Source of the DNA: JACVRW01 sp034664125
GTDB taxonomy: Bacteria; Actinomycetota; Thermoleophilia; Solirubrobacterales; Thermoleophilaceae
Assembly: GCA_034664125.1 (NCBI GenBank)
Contig: JAXDIG010000038.1
Span: 38,315-102,314, forward strand
DNA length: 64,000 nt
Reading direction: 5' to 3'
The notes under the pieces were generated by a model. It was not told the DNA's origin, searched no databases, and saw only the letters and a program-made list of their open reading frames with translations. Made by a program: the position numbers and the translations under genes. Below are positions 26,806-35,526 of the stretch, in pieces (position 1 is the stretch's first letter; each line of letters begins with the position of its first letter).

Positions 26806-27521
26806 GCCATCCCGTCCGCGTCTCGGCGCTGGCGGTGGTCCTCCTGGCGGCCACGGCCGCGTGCGTACCGGTCGGTTCGGCGCACGCGGCCGGCCCCAGG
26901 GTGGCCCCGAGCCAGCGGCTTGTCGTGCTGCTGCACGATCATGTCGTCCGGGCCAGGCCGAATAGGACTGCACAACGGATCGAGTGGGTCGGCGCTTGGC
27001 GGCCGCTCACCGGCGTGCGGACCGTCCTACCGGTGCTCGGCCGTGCGCGCACCCGAGGTGGACAGTCCTGGGTTCACGTTCGGCTCCCCGGCCGGCCGAA
27101 CGGACACGAGGGCTGGATCCGGGCCTACCGGACGAAGCGCACGTCCACCGAGTGGCGCCTCGTGCTCACGCTTTCGAACCGCCGGGTCACGGTTTATCAC
27201 CATGGCCGCGTCATGCGCCGGTTCCCGGCCGTCGTGGGCACGCCGTCCACGCCGACCCCGACCGGCCGCTTCTTCATCGAGGAGGCCCTTGACCTCTCCT
27301 CCCAGGTCGGCGGCCCGTTCGCACTGGCCACCAGCGCGCGCTCGGAGGTGCTGCAGGAGTTCGAGGGTGGGCCGGGCCAGATCGCCCTGCACGGGACGAA
27401 CGGCCTCTCGGGGGCACTGGGGAGCGCGTCCTCGCACGGCTGCGTACGGCTCGGCACGGGCGCCATCACGTGGCTGGCGCACCGGATCGGCAGCGGGGTC
27501 CCGTTAACTATCAAGTCGTAA
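26802..27521 (+). CDS. L,D-transpeptidase (YkuD domain), exported
   Basis: A 239-aa exported enzyme. Signal peptide to about residue 29 (LAATAACVPVGSAHA, with a Cys that could also serve as a lipobox), an SH3-like segment (HDHVVRARPN to about residue 105), then the YkuD domain with HGTNGLSG and the catalytic SSHGCVRLG (Cys/His). Such enzymes form 3-3 peptidoglycan cross-links or attach proteins to meso-DAP. Coupled by ATGA to the DUF3494 gene, so the two are made together; covalent anchoring of that protein is an attractive idea but not shown. Confidence 0.88.
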   Translation: MSHPVRVSALAVVLLAATAACVPVGSAHAAGPRVAPSQRLVVLLHDHVVRARPNRTAQRIEWVGAWRPLTGVRTVLPVLGRARTRGGQSWVHVRLPGRPNGHEGWIRAYRTKRTSTEWRLVLTLSNRRVTVYHHGRVMRRFPAVVGTPSTPTPTGRFFIEEALDLSSQVGGPFALATSARSEVLQEFEGGPGQIALHGTNGLSGALGSASSHGCVRLGTGAITWLAHRIGSGVPLTIKS

Positions 27522-27571
27522 CCGACGGACCACTTCAAAGCCGCTTTCGTGCGGTAACTTGGGTGGTTGCC

Positions 27572-28990
27572 ATGGCAGGCGATCGGCTGACCGGACTCGA
27601 CGCTTCGTTCCTCCACTTGGAGGACGCGTCCGCGCACATGCACGTGGCGTCGGTGATGCTGTTCGAGGGACCCCCTCCCCCCTACGACGACCTGCTCGAG
27701 GCCTTCGAGCGGCGGCTGCCGCTGGTGCCGCGCTACCGGCAGCGGCTCGCGTTCGTCCCGCTCGGCCAGGGCCGTCCCAAGTGGGTCGACGACCCGCACC
27801 TGAACCTGCGCTACCACGTCCGCTCCACCGCGCTCCCCTCCCCCGGTTCCGAGGAGCAGCTGCAGGACCTGGCCGGCCGCGTGTTCTCCCAGCAGCTCGA
27901 CCGCGACAAGCCGCTCTGGGAGGTGTGGCTGGTCGAAGGGCTCGAGGACGACCGCTTCGCGGTGCTGTCCAAGACCCACCACGCGCTCGTGGACGGCATC
28001 TCGGGCGTGGACCTGATCTCGGTGCTGTTCGACACGTCCCCGGAGCCTCTGACCCCCGCCGGCCCCGGCGATCGCTGGCTGCCGCGCCCGCTGCCCTCCC
28101 GCTCCCAGCTGCTCGGCGAGGCGCTGCTGGAGCGCGCGACGATCCCGACAGAGGTCGTCCGCTCGGTCCGGGCGGTCTTCCGCGGCCCCCGCCGCATCCT
28201 CGAGGCGGCGCGCGAGGCGGCCGTGGGAGTCGGTGCGATGGCCTGGGCCGGCCTCAACCCGGCGCCCTCCAGCCCCTACAACGCGCCGATCGGGCCGCAC
28301 CGGCGCTTCGCCTGGGTGCGCGCCAACCTGCGCGACGTCAAGGCGATCAAGGACTCGCTGGGCGGCACGGTCAACGACGTCGTGCTGGCCACCGTCGCCG
28401 GCGCGCTCGGGCGCCACCTGCGCCGCCGCGGCCAGAACACCGACGGCCTGGAGCTCAAGGCGATGGTGCCGGTCAGCGTGCGCCAGGACCTGGAGCGCGG
28501 CGCGCTCGGCAACCGCGTGGCGGCGATGATGGCGCCCCTGCCGGTGTGGTGCCAGGAGCCCGTGGCGCGGCTGGACATCGTGCGCGAGGAGCTGAAGGAC
28601 CTGAAGTCGGGCGGCCAGGCCGTCGGCGCCCAGGTGCTGACCGACCTGTCCGGGTTCGCCCCCTCCACGATCATGGGTCAGGCCTCGCGGCTGATGGCGC
28701 GCCAGCGCTTCTTCAACCTGGTGGTGACCAACGTGCCGGGGCCGCAGTTCCCGCTCTACCTGCTCGGCCGCCGCATGCTGGACCCGTTTCCGATGGTGCC
28801 GCTCGCCAAGAACCAGGGACTCGGTGTGGCCTTGCTGTCCTACGACGGCGCTATCAACTTCGGCATCGTGGGCGACTTCGACCTGATGTGGGACCTCGAC
28901 GAGTTCGCGCAGGACCTGCGCGAGTCGCTCGCCGAGCTAGCGGTGACCGCGGGCGTCGAGCTGAGCACGCCGGAGCACGTCGAGGCATGA
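27572..28990 (+). CDS. Wax ester synthase/diacylglycerol acyltransferase (WS/DGAT)
   Basis: A 472-aa acyltransferase that joins acyl-CoA to diacylglycerol or fatty alcohol, making storage lipids. The N-terminus LTGLDASFLHLEDASAHMHV is family-typical, the active-site HHALVDG follows the HHxxxDG rule, and the C-terminal NVPGPQFPLYLLG is the second conserved block. ATG 27572 matches the usual start. The stop overlaps the YbaK gene (ATGA). Confidence 0.9.
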   Translation: MAGDRLTGLDASFLHLEDASAHMHVASVMLFEGPPPPYDDLLEAFERRLPLVPRYRQRLAFVPLGQGRPKWVDDPHLNLRYHVRSTALPSPGSEEQLQDLAGRVFSQQLDRDKPLWEVWLVEGLEDDRFAVLSKTHHALVDGISGVDLISVLFDTSPEPLTPAGPGDRWLPRPLPSRSQLLGEALLERATIPTEVVRSVRAVFRGPRRILEAAREAAVGVGAMAWAGLNPAPSSPYNAPIGPHRRFAWVRANLRDVKAIKDSLGGTVNDVVLATVAGALGRHLRRRGQNTDGLELKAMVPVSVRQDLERGALGNRVAAMMAPLPVWCQEPVARLDIVREELKDLKSGGQAVGAQVLTDLSGFAPSTIMGQASRLMARQRFFNLVVTNVPGPQFPLYLLGRRMLDPFPMVPLAKNQGLGVALLSYDGAINFGIVGDFDLMWDLDEFAQDLRESLAELAVTAGVELSTPEHVEA

Positions 28991-29445
28991 GGGACCGTCT
29001 CGCGGAGCGGGCCCGCCAGCTCGGGCTGAAGTTGCAGGTGCAACGGCTCGGTGCGTCCACCCGCACGGTCAAGGATGCCGCGGTCGCGGTGGGCTGCCAG
29101 GAGGCCGAGATCGCCAAGTCGATCGTGTTCGTGGCCGACGGCGACCCGATCGTCTGCATCGCCTCCGGCCGCCACCGGATCGACACCGACAAGCTCGCCG
29201 ACGCGCTCGACGTCGCGGAGGTGCGCCAGGCCGCCGCCGACGAGGTGCGCGCCGCCACCGGCTTCGCGATCGGCGGCGTGCCGCCGTTCGGGCATGACCT
29301 GCCGGTCCTCTTCGACGAGTCGCTGCTCGAGCACGAGCGCGTCTGGGCCGCCGCGGGCGACCCCCACAGCCTGTTCGCGGTCGACCCCCGCGAGCTGGCG
29401 CGCTGCGTGAAGGCGCGCGTGGTCGCCGTGGGCGACGACGACTAG
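28987..29445 (+). CDS. YbaK/EbsC-family aminoacyl-tRNA deacylase
   Basis: A 152-aa single-domain trans-editing enzyme of the Cys-tRNA(Pro)/prolyl deacylase group. The conserved Lys is in EIAKSIVFVADGD, and the glycine-rich GGVPPFGH is characteristic. These clear mischarged tRNA made by ProRS. Translationally coupled to WS/DGAT by ATGA despite no functional link. The window also encodes proS (45041-46738). Confidence 0.88.
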   Translation: MRDRLAERARQLGLKLQVQRLGASTRTVKDAAVAVGCQEAEIAKSIVFVADGDPIVCIASGRHRIDTDKLADALDVAEVRQAAADEVRAATGFAIGGVPPFGHDLPVLFDESLLEHERVWAAAGDPHSLFAVDPRELARCVKARVVAVGDDD

Positions 29446-29502
29446 CGCGCCGCCCTAGCCCGCTGTACAAGGCCGCGCCGCCGAATTCTGTACGCCGGGC
29501 GA

Positions 29503-30912
29503 ATGACGCCCCGCGGCGGCTGTCGGACGATGGCCGCCATGGAAACCCCTCTCAACGGCCAGCCGGTGCCGGCGATCCAGACCGTCTGGGTGATGGTGGC
29601 CGCGATCCTCGTGATGTTCATGCAGGTCGGCTTCCTCTTCCTCGAGATCGGCTTCTCGCGCATGAAGAACGTGGGCACGATCGTCCCCAAGGTCCTGGCC
29701 AACTTCTCGATCGCCGCGCTCTGCTACTGGGCGGTCGGGTTCGCCCTGGCGTTCGGCGGCGCGGGATGGTTTGCCGGCACGGAGGGCACGTTCCTCGGCA
29801 CGAACAACGGCGACCTGTTCCCGGCCATGGCTTTCTCCGAGGCCGCCGTGCCGGCCAAGTTCTTCTTCCAGTTCGTGTTCTGCGCCGTGTCGCTGGCGAT
29901 CGTGTGGGGCACGACGATCGAGCGAATCAAGTTCGGGGCCTACCTGATCTACGCGGTGGTGTTCAGCTCGCTGATCTATCCGATCATCAGCCACTGGATC
30001 TTCGGCGGCGGCTGGCTGCAGGCCAACTTCGGCATGCAGGACTTCGCCGGATCGACCGTGGTGCACCTGATCGGCGCCACGGGCGCCCTGGCCGCGCTGC
30101 TGCTGCTCGGCCCGCGGCAGGGCAAGTACGGCAAGGACGGCTCCCCGAACGTGATCCCGGGCCACAACATGCCGCTGGTCGGCCTTGCCGTGCTCGTGCT
30201 GTGGTTCGGGTGGTTCGGCTTCAACGCGGGCTCGACGCTAGGGGCGGTCGACGGGCGGTTCGCCGAGGTGGCCGTGGTGACCAACCTCGCGGCGGCCGCC
30301 GGGGTGATCGGCGCGATGCTGGCCAGCCAGCTCGCGGTCAAGACGTTCGACATCGGCATGGCCGGCAACGGCGCGATCGCGGCGCTGGTGGCGATCACGG
30401 CGCCCTCCGGCTACGTGGAGTACTGGGCGGCGCCGATCATCGGCGGCATCGCGGGCGTGCTCGTGGTGTTCGCCATCATCGCGATCGACAAGGTCCTCGA
30501 CGACCCGGTGGGTGCCCTCTCTGCCCACGGCATCGCCGGCGTCTGGGGCACGCTCTCGTGCGGGCTGTTCACCTCCCCGCAGCTGGCCGCGCACAACGAG
30601 ATCGGCGACGGCGGTCTGTTCTACACCGGCTCGGTCCACCAGCTCGGCGTCCAGGCACTCGGCGTCGCCGCCGCCTTCATCACGGTGTTCGCGGTCAGCT
30701 TCCTCGTCTTCTCCGCGATCAAGCGCACGTACGGGCTGCGCGTGAGCGCCGAGGACGAGCGGCGCGGCCTCGACATCGTCGAGCACGGCATGTGGGGCTA
30801 CCCCGAGCAGTTCATGCCCGTCCCAGGATCCGAGTACCACCCGCCGAACACTCCAGGGGCGAGGCTCGGCGGCCTCGCGGCGACCATCGCGGCCAGGAGC
30901 CAGGAGGGTTAG
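29503..30912 (+). CDS. amt: Ammonium transporter (Amt family)
   Basis: A 469-aa polytopic membrane protein with about 11 helices. Marks are FLEIGFSRMKN after helix 1, DFAGSTVVHLIGATGALAAL (Asp and pore His), VLWFGWFGFNAGS, and SAHGIAGVWGTLSCGLF (second pore His). It carries ammonium into the cell. The start may be ATG 29503, 29530 or 29539; all precede the first helix. glnB follows with no gap, the usual amtB-P-II pairing in which P-II blocks the channel in nitrogen excess. Confidence 0.93.
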   Translation: MTPRGGCRTMAAMETPLNGQPVPAIQTVWVMVAAILVMFMQVGFLFLEIGFSRMKNVGTIVPKVLANFSIAALCYWAVGFALAFGGAGWFAGTEGTFLGTNNGDLFPAMAFSEAAVPAKFFFQFVFCAVSLAIVWGTTIERIKFGAYLIYAVVFSSLIYPIISHWIFGGGWLQANFGMQDFAGSTVVHLIGATGALAALLLLGPRQGKYGKDGSPNVIPGHNMPLVGLAVLVLWFGWFGFNAGSTLGAVDGRFAEVAVVTNLAAAAGVIGAMLASQLAVKTFDIGMAGNGAIAALVAITAPSGYVEYWAAPIIGGIAGVLVVFAIIAIDKVLDDPVGALSAHGIAGVWGTLSCGLFTSPQLAAHNEIGDGGLFYTGSVHQLGVQALGVAAAFITVFAVSFLVFSAIKRTYGLRVSAEDERRGLDIVEHGMWGYPEQFMPVPGSEYHPPNTPGARLGGLAATIAARSQEG

Positions 30913-31281
30913 ATGCGCAAGATCGAAGCGATCATCAGGCCGGAGCGGCTCCAGGATGTCCAGGACGCCCTGGACGAGCTCGGGGTGTCGGGGCTGACCG
31001 TGAGCGACGTGGTGGGCTGCGGGCGCCAGAAGGGCTACACCGAGCAGTACCGCGGCTCGCGGGCCAACATCTCCCTGCTGCCGAAGATCAAGGTCGAGTC
31101 CGTGGTGCCGCCCAGCGTGGTCGACGACGCCGTGGAGGCCATCGTGAGGGCCGCTCGCACCGGCGAGATCGGCGACGGCCGCGTGTTCGTCTACCCGGTC
31201 GAGCAGGCGGTCCGCATTCGCACCGGCGAGCGCGGCGAGGAGACGGTCATGCACGAGCAGGCCGAGGGCTGGGGGCACTAG
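30913..31281 (+). CDS. glnB: Nitrogen regulatory protein P-II
   Basis: A 122-aa trimeric signal protein: MRKIEAIIRPERLQDV at the start, T-loop RQKGYTEQYRG, B-loop TGEIGDGRVFV, C-terminal RIRTGE. It senses ATP/ADP and 2-oxoglutarate and regulates Amt. The T-loop reads RGSRANISLLP, so position 51 is Ala rather than the uridylylated/adenylylated Tyr51; Ser49 is present. Modification by GlnD at Tyr51 is therefore excluded. It starts directly after the amt stop. Confidence 0.92.
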   Translation: MRKIEAIIRPERLQDVQDALDELGVSGLTVSDVVGCGRQKGYTEQYRGSRANISLLPKIKVESVVPPSVVDDAVEAIVRAARTGEIGDGRVFVYPVEQAVRIRTGERGEETVMHEQAEGWGH

Positions 31282-31345
31282 CGCCCAGGTCCCGGGGCCA
31301 CCCCGATTTGATCTGAACCTGCCCGGACGCGCGAAGGTAACAGCG

Positions 31346-32602
31346 ATGGCCCGGACGGCTGCCCTATTGGTGCTGGTTGTTGCGCTCGTCATTGCCCCCG
31401 CGGCCGGCGCAAAGGGCCTGCAGGCGCGCCTCGCGCACGACCTGGAGGCCTCCGGGCCCGCCTCGGGCGCGCACGTGCTCGACCTGACGAGCGGCCGCGT
31501 GCTGTTCTCCGTCCGCGCCGGCACGCGGCGGGTGATGATGCCCAACACCAAGCTGTTCACCACCGGGGCGGTGCTCGAGCGGCTCGGTGCGCGGACGCGC
31601 TTCGAGACGGTCGCACTCGGCGCGGCCGCCATCGGGCCGGATGGCGTGCTCGCCGGGGACCTGCACCTGCGCGGCGGCGGCGATCCGACCTTCGGCGACA
31701 CCGCCACGGTGAACGCCGCCTTCGGCGGGCAGGGGGCGACCGTCGAGGATCTGGTCGCGCGGCTGCGGGCGGCCGGCCTGCTGCGCGTGAGCGGGCGCGT
31801 GGTCGGAGACGCCTCCCTGTTCGACGCGGAGCTCGGCCCACCCGCATGGGAGCTGAACGACACGCCACCGGGGCCGGTGAGCGCGCTCCAGTTCAACCGC
31901 GGGATCCTGGCTCAGACCCCGCTCGGGCCGCAGTACTCGCCGGACCCGGCCGCCTTCGCGGCCGAGGGCCTGCGCAGCGCTCTCGTGGCCGCCGGCGTGC
32001 CGGTGGACGGCGGCTCCGACACGGGGCCCACGCCATCAGACGCGGTGTGGCTCGCGGCAGTCGAGTCGCCGCGCGTCTCGGTCCTCGTCCGCCTGACCAA
32101 CAAGCCGTCGGACAACCTGCTCGCGGAGACGCTGGCCAAGCACCTCGGACTCGAGACCAGCGGGCAGGGCACCCGCAAGGCCGGCGTCGCCGCCGCGCTG
32201 CGCTTCGGACGCCGGCTCGGCGTCCGCGCGGAGATCCACACGGGCTCCGGCGCGTTCCCCTACCCCAGGGCCGCGCCGCGGCAGCTCGTCAAGCTGCTCG
32301 TGGCGCTGCGCAAGCTGCCCATCTTCGGCGCGCTGAACGACTCGCTGCCGATCGCCGGCCGCGACGGCACCCTCGCCGATCGCATGCGCACGGGCCCGGC
32401 GCGCGACCGCTGCCGCGCCAAGACCGGCTCGAACTTCGCGTCGGAGCAGAAGGACCAGGTCAGCGTGCTGTCGGGCTACTGCCGCACGCGCGCCGGCCAC
32501 CTGGTGGTCTTCTCGCTGATGATGAACCGCGTGCGCGACGTGCTGGCGGCGCGGCGGCTGCAGGACCGCATGGTCCAGGCGATCGCCGCCTACCGCGGTT
32601 GA
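31346..32602 (+). CDS. PBP4/DacB-like D-Ala-D-Ala carboxypeptidase lacking the nucleophile
   Basis: A 418-aa exported protein (signal peptide to about A22) of the S13 peptidase family, with the inserted domain between the first two motifs. The second motif SDN (S255-D256-N257, in KPSDNLLAE) and third motif KTG (K359, in CRAKTGSNF) are intact. The first motif, normally S-x-x-K in a PASNTK context, reads MPNTK with Pro66 in place of Ser and K69 retained (codons atg ccc aac acc aag). The acyl-enzyme cannot form, so it may bind but not cut peptidoglycan. A sequencing error is the alternative. Confidence 0.82.
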   Translation: MARTAALLVLVVALVIAPAAGAKGLQARLAHDLEASGPASGAHVLDLTSGRVLFSVRAGTRRVMMPNTKLFTTGAVLERLGARTRFETVALGAAAIGPDGVLAGDLHLRGGGDPTFGDTATVNAAFGGQGATVEDLVARLRAAGLLRVSGRVVGDASLFDAELGPPAWELNDTPPGPVSALQFNRGILAQTPLGPQYSPDPAAFAAEGLRSALVAAGVPVDGGSDTGPTPSDAVWLAAVESPRVSVLVRLTNKPSDNLLAETLAKHLGLETSGQGTRKAGVAAALRFGRRLGVRAEIHTGSGAFPYPRAAPRQLVKLLVALRKLPIFGALNDSLPIAGRDGTLADRMRTGPARDRCRAKTGSNFASEQKDQVSVLSGYCRTRAGHLVVFSLMMNRVRDVLAARRLQDRMVQAIAAYRG

Positions 32603-32610
32603 GGCGCGAC

Positions 32611-34344
32611 TCAGGGCGCGCCCTGCACGCGCTCCATCCAGCTGTGGGACCACGGAGCCGCCTTGAGGGCCAGGGCGACGCCCGTGCCGAGCATGACCCA
32701 GGCGGGCCAGAAGTACCCCGCGCCGGCGGCCAGCCAGACGCCGATCAGGAACACGTTGACGATCGCGAGCTTGCCCCCCGCGGCACGCACCGCCCTGCGG
32801 CGCCGCAGCGATCGGGCGTCGGGCTCGCCGTCGAGGTCGGACAGCCGGACCGGTGGATTGCCCAGCACGGTCCAGCCATCCAGAGCGACGGCCAGGGCGA
32901 TTCCAAGCAGTGGCCAGACCGGCCACGCGTTCGGAGCTCCCGTAAGCCCCCAGACGGCGAGGACGATCAGCGCCGCTCCGGCCAGCAGCGACGCGCGCAC
33001 CCGGAGCCCGTGGCGCCGCCGCGCCTGAAGCTGGGCCGCGTCGGCGTCGCTCAGCGGCGGCCGTAGGTCGGGCCCGAAGTCGACGCTTTCGACGCGCTCG
33101 ACCAGCGGGATGGAGGCCAACACCCGCGTGCCCTCGCCGGGCGGGCTCTCGAGCGCCAGCGTGCCGTCGATCGCGCCCACGCGGTCCTGGAGGCCCTGAA
33201 GGCCCGAGCCGCCGTCGAGCTCCGCACCCCCCACGCCGTCGTCGGTCACCGTGACCAGCAGCCGGCCTTCCTGCGGCGTCACGGCGACGGTGGCGCCGGC
33301 CGCCTGAGCGTGCTTGTCGATGTTGGCGAGGCACTCCGACACCACGAAGTAGGCCGCCGCCTCCACCTGGTCGGGCAGGCGCTCTCGCGGCGCGGCCACG
33401 ACCTCGACCGGCACGGAGGCCCGCCCCGCGAGATCGTCGAGCGCCGCTGGCAGTCCGCGGTTGGTGAGGATCGCCGGGTGGATGCCGCGCGCGAGATCGC
33501 GCAGCTCCTTCAGCGCGAGCCCGGCCTCGTCGCCCGCCTGGCGCACCAGCTCGGTGGCCTCGGCGCCTCCCTCGGCCGCGCGCTTCTCGGCCATGCGCAG
33601 CGTCAGGGCGAGCGCCACCAGGCGCTGCTGGGCGCCGTCGTGCAGGTCGCGCTCGATGCGGCGCCGCTCCGCGTCGGCGGCCTCGATGATGCGCGAACGG
33701 GCATCGCGCAGGTCGGTCATCTGGGCGGTCACCGCCGGGTCGAGGTTCGAGCCGAGCAGGACCACCGCGTAGCTGGTGTAGAGGCGCCCGAGCGCTCCCA
33801 GCGCCGGGATGCCCAGGGCGAGCACGACGGCTCCGAGCGGGACCAGCGCGAGCGCTTCGGGCAGCCGGTCGATGCGCAGGACGCCGAGGTCCACGCCGTC
33901 CGGGATCGCCCAGTACCAGAGCGGGCCGCTGAGGGCCTGGATGCCGACGCAGATCACGACCGCCGCGACGATGAAGGAGAGGAGGCCGAACGGGAACTGC
34001 AACAGCAGGAAGGTCAGGTCCTTCCACGTGGCTGGGTCGGCCAAGCGGGCCCTCAGCCGCGCCCAGAAGCTGCCGCCCGCGGGTACCGGGCGGTACGGGT
34101 TGGGGATGGTCGTGCCCGTGAGCCCGGCGATGGTCCGCCGCTCGACCTCGGCCATCCAGCCCCAGGCGTACACGGAGGCGATCAGGATCGGGATGCCGAT
34201 CAGGGTGACCGCCAGCCCCACGCCGAGCGAGATGGCCGTGACCAGGATGGCGAACTCGATCGTTCCCAGCACGCCCGCGATGAGCAGGTAGCCGATCCGG
34301 CCGTAGGTCCGCGGGTCGAGCAGCTCCCTCTGCAGTCGCGCCAT
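32611..34344 (-). CDS. Sensor histidine kinase (HisKA_3 type), orphan
   Basis: A 577-aa membrane kinase. Four to five N-terminal helices form a putative sensor domain (~residues 20-215), then the HisKA_3 dimerisation helix with ERDLHDGAQQRLVALAL (phospho-His), and a GHKL ATPase (N box ECLANIDKHAQA, G1 DDGVGG, G2 GSGLQGLQDRVGAIDG). Unusually, two further helices follow near 445-490 with a short basic linker, then another helical pair at the C-terminus. ATG 34344 is used. No NarL/LuxR response regulator is adjacent. Confidence 0.88.
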   Translation of the reverse strand: MARLQRELLDPRTYGRIGYLLIAGVLGTIEFAILVTAISLGVGLAVTLIGIPILIASVYAWGWMAEVERRTIAGLTGTTIPNPYRPVPAGGSFWARLRARLADPATWKDLTFLLLQFPFGLLSFIVAAVVICVGIQALSGPLWYWAIPDGVDLGVLRIDRLPEALALVPLGAVVLALGIPALGALGRLYTSYAVVLLGSNLDPAVTAQMTDLRDARSRIIEAADAERRRIERDLHDGAQQRLVALALTLRMAEKRAAEGGAEATELVRQAGDEAGLALKELRDLARGIHPAILTNRGLPAALDDLAGRASVPVEVVAAPRERLPDQVEAAAYFVVSECLANIDKHAQAAGATVAVTPQEGRLLVTVTDDGVGGAELDGGSGLQGLQDRVGAIDGTLALESPPGEGTRVLASIPLVERVESVDFGPDLRPPLSDADAAQLQARRRHGLRVRASLLAGAALIVLAVWGLTGAPNAWPVWPLLGIALAVALDGWTVLGNPPVRLSDLDGEPDARSLRRRRAVRAAGGKLAIVNVFLIGVWLAAGAGYFWPAWVMLGTGVALALKAAPWSHSWMERVQGAP

Positions 34345-34431
34345 CACAACACGGTCAAATCTAGGCCCATCGGGCGCGGCGGTCTGTACGGCAAGCCGTA
34401 CCGAGCGCCGCTCGTGGGACGATGCCGCCCG

Positions 34432-35526
34432 GTGGCCCACAGGCGCGTACTCGTCATCGTGGCCGCGGCAGGGGGGCTGGTGCTCGCCGTGGCGCCCGCC
34501 GGCGCGGGGCCGGCGGCTCGGCGCGGCACGCTCGAGGTGAGCCAGCGCTTCGACCTGTCCGGCGGGCAGTACATCGAAGGGTCGGTTTCCTATCTGCGCG
34601 TCCGCGACGGCCGGCGCGTCGTGTTTCGCCGCTCGCGCACCGGGAGGATCGACGCCCGGCTGCGCCCGCCCAGCGGGCTCTACCGCGTGGTGAGCTTCCA
34701 GCGCCCTTGCGACGGCAACTGCTCCACGCTGGACCCGCCGGTGGACCGCTGCTCCGAGCGCGTGCGCGTATACGCGGGCGAGACGAGCCGCGTGGGCGCC
34801 GTCACGCGGCCGGGCAGGGGGTGCCGGATGCGCGTGACCGAGCCGGCCGCGTTCCCGTCCACGCGGCGCGTCCGGGCGGCGCGCCGCTACGTGCGCCGGC
34901 GCGCCCTCGCCTCGTTCGCGCTGATCGACTCGCACGGGCGGCTGCGCGGCCTCGCGCCACACCGGCGCTACGTCACGGCCAGCGTCGTCAAGGCGATGCT
35001 GCTGGTGGCCCGGCTGCGGCAGCTCGGCAACCACCTGCCGAGCGCCTCCGATCGGGCCGTCCTCGAGCCGATGATCCAGATCTCCGACAACGGCAGCGCC
35101 GACGTGGCGTACGGCTGGGTGGGCGACGCCGGTCTGCTCGCCCTCGCCCACCGAGCGGGAATGCGCGACCTGACCGTCGGCGGGCACTGGGGGGCGGTCT
35201 ACTTCAGCGCGGCCGACCAGGCCAGGCTCTTCCTGCGGATCGACAAGCTGGTGCCGCGGCGCTCGCGCGCGTACGCGCGCCGGCTGCTCTCCTCGATCGT
35301 CTCCTACCAGCGCTGGGGCTTCTCGCGCTTCTCGGCGCGCCGCGGCTGGCGGACCTTCTTCAAGGGCGGCTGGCGCCAGACCGGACTGGGCGCGCTCGTA
35401 CACGAGGCGGCCCTGTTCGAGCGCGGCGGGCGGCGCTTCTCGCTGGCCGTGCTGACCGACGGCAACCCGTCGCACGAGTACGGGACGGAGACGCTGCGCG
35501 GGGTCGCGCGGCGCGTCTTCCGGTGA
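34432..35526 (+). CDS. Class A beta-lactamase-fold serine hydrolase, exported
   Basis: A 364-aa exported protein: signal peptide (VLVIVAAAGGLVLAVAPAGA), an N-terminal ~120-residue beta domain with four Cys (RPCDGNCS, DRCSER), then a beta-lactamase-like domain with S184-V-V-K187, SDN at 218-220 and a KGG triad in FKGGWRQTG. All three catalytic motifs are intact, unlike the PBP4-like neighbour. Likely peptidoglycan-related or antibiotic-hydrolysing. GTG 34432; the stop overlaps the VanX-like gene (GTGA). Confidence 0.75.
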   Translation: MAHRRVLVIVAAAGGLVLAVAPAGAGPAARRGTLEVSQRFDLSGGQYIEGSVSYLRVRDGRRVVFRRSRTGRIDARLRPPSGLYRVVSFQRPCDGNCSTLDPPVDRCSERVRVYAGETSRVGAVTRPGRGCRMRVTEPAAFPSTRRVRAARRYVRRRALASFALIDSHGRLRGLAPHRRYVTASVVKAMLLVARLRQLGNHLPSASDRAVLEPMIQISDNGSADVAYGWVGDAGLLALAHRAGMRDLTVGGHWGAVYFSAADQARLFLRIDKLVPRRSRAYARRLLSSIVSYQRWGFSRFSARRGWRTFFKGGWRQTGLGALVHEAALFERGGRRFSLAVLTDGNPSHEYGTETLRGVARRVFR

